DNA from: Bin87 sp026710825 | GTDB taxonomy: Bacteria; Chloroflexota; Dehalococcoidia; Lucifugimonadales; UBA3495 | DNA: 64,000 nucleotides | Reading direction: 5' to 3' | Assembly (NCBI GenBank): GCA_965232815.1 | Contig: OZ247427.1 | Span: 2,356,001 to 2,420,000, forward strand | Shown here: positions 62,178-64,000 of the stretch, piece after piece | How positions within the stretch are numbered: position 1 is the stretch's first letter | Layout of the letters: each line of letters starts with the position of its first letter | Notes under the pieces: generated by a model | Told to the model about the DNA's origin: nothing | Database searches by the model: none | The model's input: only the letters and a program-made list of their open reading frames with translations | Program-made: the position numbers and the translations under genes

Positions 62178-64000
62178 TCAGGCGGACAGTTGCGCCATTA
62201 TTTCTTCGATGCGCTGTCTCTGTTCGGACAGACCCTGCAGCCGGTCGCGTTCCTTCTCCACCACCTCTGGGCGCGCTTTCGACACGAAATTGTCATTCGC
62301 CAGCAGTTGCTGCACTCGCGCTTCGTTGCGGCGGACCTCGTCCAATTCCTTGCCCAGACGTTGTGACTCAACGTCCAGGTCTACGATGCCGGTCAGCGGG
62401 AGGCGCACCACCAGCGGGTTCACCACCAGGCTCACTCCCGCCGGGTTTTCGGATTCGGCGGCGTGAAGGACCGTCAATGGTTCGACGCGCGCCAGCACGC
62501 TGATCGCTTCGCTTTCCTGCTCTACGACAGATTGCATGCCATTGGTTTCAATCGCGGCTTCCAACTTCTGACCAGCGGGGATACGGAACTGGGCGCGCAT
62601 GTTGCGCACGGCCCGGATGGTCTGCATGACCACGTCCATCTCCGATTCGGCATCCGGAGCGGCGCGAACGCTGTCGGCCTGGGGGTATTCGGCGATCATT
62701 ATTGACGTCGGCAGGCCGGACGCCGGGGCCGGCACGCGCGCCACCAGGTTCTGCCAGATCTCCTCGGTGACGAACGGCATGAACGGGTGCAGCAGGCGAA
62801 GGGATCTTTCCAGCACGTGCACGAGCGTTGCCGCTGCGGTGGCATCTCCGCTGCGCAGCCGTACCTTCGCCATCTCGATGTACCAGTCGCAGAAGTCGTT
62901 CCAGATGAAGTCGTACAGCCTCTGCTGCGCTTCGCCGAGTTCGAATTCCGCCAGCCGTTCGTTGACGGCCACGGTCAACGCGTCCAGCCGGCCGATGATC
63001 CAGCGGTCCTCCCGGTGTTGGGGCGTGATTGGGTCGCTCCAACCGTCCAGGTCGTCGCGGCCCTCAACTGCCGAGATGACGAAACGGGCGGCGTTCCAGA
63101 TCTTGTTGGCGAAATTGCGCGCCGATTCCAGCTTGTCGGCGCTGAGCCGCAGGTTGTTGCCCGGCGCGGTGCCGGTGGTCAGGGCGAAACGCAACGCGTC
63201 GGTGCCGTACTGTGCGAGCAGGTCGAGCGGGTCCAGGGTGTTGCCCCGGGTCTTGCTCATTTTCTGGCCCTCGGCGTCCAGCACCATGCCATGCAGGTAC
63301 ACCGAGCGGAAGGGAACGTCCCCGGTGTTTTCGATGCCCAGCATGATCATCCGGGCGACCCAGAAGAAAAGGATGTCGTATCCGGTCTCAAGGACCGAGT
63401 TGGGGTAGAAATGCTCCAGGTCGTCGGACGCGTCATCGGGCCAGCCCAGCGTGGAATGAGGCCACAAGCCGCTGCTGAACCAGGTGTCCAGCACGTCGTT
63501 TTCCTGCTCGATGTTCGCGCTGCCGCAACTTGCGCACGCGTCGGGGTCGTCGACGTGCGCGGCGAAGGCCCCACAGTCGCCGCAGTACCACACCGGGATG
63601 CGGTGGCCCCACCACAACTGCCGGCTGACGCACCAGTCGCGGATGTTTTCCAGCCAGTTGAGATACACTCGGCCGAACCGCTCCGGGACGATCTCTATGT
63701 CGCCATTGACCACGGCGGCGTGCGCCCGACCGGCGATGCTGTCGGGGTCGGTATGGGCGCCGACGTTGAGGAACCACTGCAGGCTGATCAGCGGCTCGAC
63801 GACCTCGCTGCAGCGTTGGCACTGGCCCACCGAGTGGTGGTAGTCCTCAACCCGCTCCAGCAGGCCCAGTTGTTCCAGTTCATCGGCCACGGCTGACCGG
63901 GTGGCGAACCGCTCCATGCCCGAATACCTGGGTCCGGCGGCGTCAGTCATGCACCCATCGAACCCGATGACGTTGACGATGGGAAGGCCGTGACGCTCGC
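62178..64000 (-). CDS. valS: Valyl-tRNA synthetase, N-terminal part outside window
   Basis: The frame is open through the right edge of the window, so the ~607 residues seen are the C-terminal two-thirds. Editing-domain to catalytic-domain junction GLPIVNVIGFDG, WFLNVG, VYLNWLENIRDWCVSRQLWWGHRIP, zinc-type CGDCG...CASCG, KMSKTRG (the KMSKS loop, with Thr), the anticodon-binding domain and the C-terminal coiled-coil tRNA-binding arm (LGKELDEVRRNEARVQQLL). Charges tRNA-Val. First gene visible of the minus-strand run toward aroE-aroC. Confidence 0.96.
   Translation of the reverse strand, partial: ERHGLPIVNVIGFDGCMTDAAGPRYSGMERFATRSAVADELEQLGLLERVEDYHHSVGQCQRCSEVVEPLISLQWFLNVGAHTDPDSIAGRAHAAVVNGDIEIVPERFGRVYLNWLENIRDWCVSRQLWWGHRIPVWYCGDCGAFAAHVDDPDACASCGSANIEQENDVLDTWFSSGLWPHSTLGWPDDASDDLEHFYPNSVLETGYDILFFWVARMIMLGIENTGDVPFRSVYLHGMVLDAEGQKMSKTRGNTLDPLDLLAQYGTDALRFALTTGTAPGNNLRLSADKLESARNFANKIWNAARFVISAVEGRDDLDGWSDPITPQHREDRWIIGRLDALTVAVNERLAEFELGEAQQRLYDFIWNDFCDWYIEMAKVRLRSGDATAAATLVHVLERSLRLLHPFMPFVTEEIWQNLVARVPAPASGLPTSIMIAEYPQADSVRAAPDAESEMDVVMQTIRAVRNMRAQFRIPAGQKLEAAIETNGMQSVVEQESEAISVLARVEPLTVLHAAESENPAGVSLVVNPLVVRLPLTGIVDLDVESQRLGKELDEVRRNEARVQQLLANDNFVSKARPEVVEKERDRLQGLSEQRQRIEEIMAQLSA

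Overview
The window looks like a chromosomal stretch of a free-living, aerobic, GC-rich bacterium. The best guess is Chloroflexota, in the SAR202 / Dehalococcoidia-like range. This rests on gene style rather than on a marker tree: a T-box riboswitch on the branched-chain amino-acid operon, several LLM-class flavin oxidoreductases and SDRs, a run of cytochrome P450s with a P450-type ferredoxin, a Pro/Thr-rich lipoprotein and a large cadherin/Ig-like surface protein. No rRNA or tRNA gene was recognised, and no CRISPR array.

Layout. 1-2.7 kb: 3' part of a large repeat-rich surface protein. 3-9.1 kb: an internally deleted IS5-type transposase, a two-component cluster (one NarL-type regulator and two duplicated histidine kinases), and an IS701-like element with terminal inverted repeats and a frameshifted transposase. 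9.6-14.1 kb: a full-length Lhr-type helicase. 14.4-22.2 kb: metabolic genes (carboxymuconolactone decarboxylase-like protein, two SDRs, beta-propeller, LLM oxidoreductase, NMT1-like binding protein, phosphotransferase, methyltransferase). 22.7-27.1 kb: a proV-proW-proX glycine betaine-type ABC transporter whose permease is a fused duplicate. 27.4-34.5 kb: a STAS protein, then a divergent SOS-type module (SRAP peptidase on one side, ImuB and DnaE2 on the other, with a LexA-like box between) and an MBL-fold exonuclease.

34.6-40.1 kb: the minus-strand operon ilvB-ilvN-ilvC-leuA, driven by a good sigma70-type promoter and a T-box leader whose specifier reads as CUC (Leu). A 38-codon ORF with a strong Shine-Dalgarno sits in the ilvC-leuA gap. 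41.0-41.3 kb: a gene that normal gene calling would truncate, a SelW/Rdx-family selenoprotein with an in-frame UGA (Cys-Val-Pro-Sec), a SECIS-like hairpin just after the UGA, its own promoter and its own terminator. This is the most notable find. 41.4-49 kb: dnaG, rpoD, a zinc-ribbon protein, a sortase-fold protein that has lost all three catalytic residues, a CorC/HlyC-type CBS protein and glmU.

49.3-56.4 kb: four related cytochrome P450s and a single-cluster ferredoxin that could serve them, with a PD-(D/E)XK nuclease-like gene inserted in the array. 56.5-64 kb (minus strand): LLM oxidoreductase, NmrA-type SDR with a DUF2867-like tail, a small ORF, aroC, aroE, a lipoprotein and the 3' two-thirds of valS. 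From 22.5 kb rightwards the gaps carry a family of near-perfect palindromes with GGGG...CCCC outer arms, lying mostly at the ends of transcription units and in two cases bracketing a single unit.
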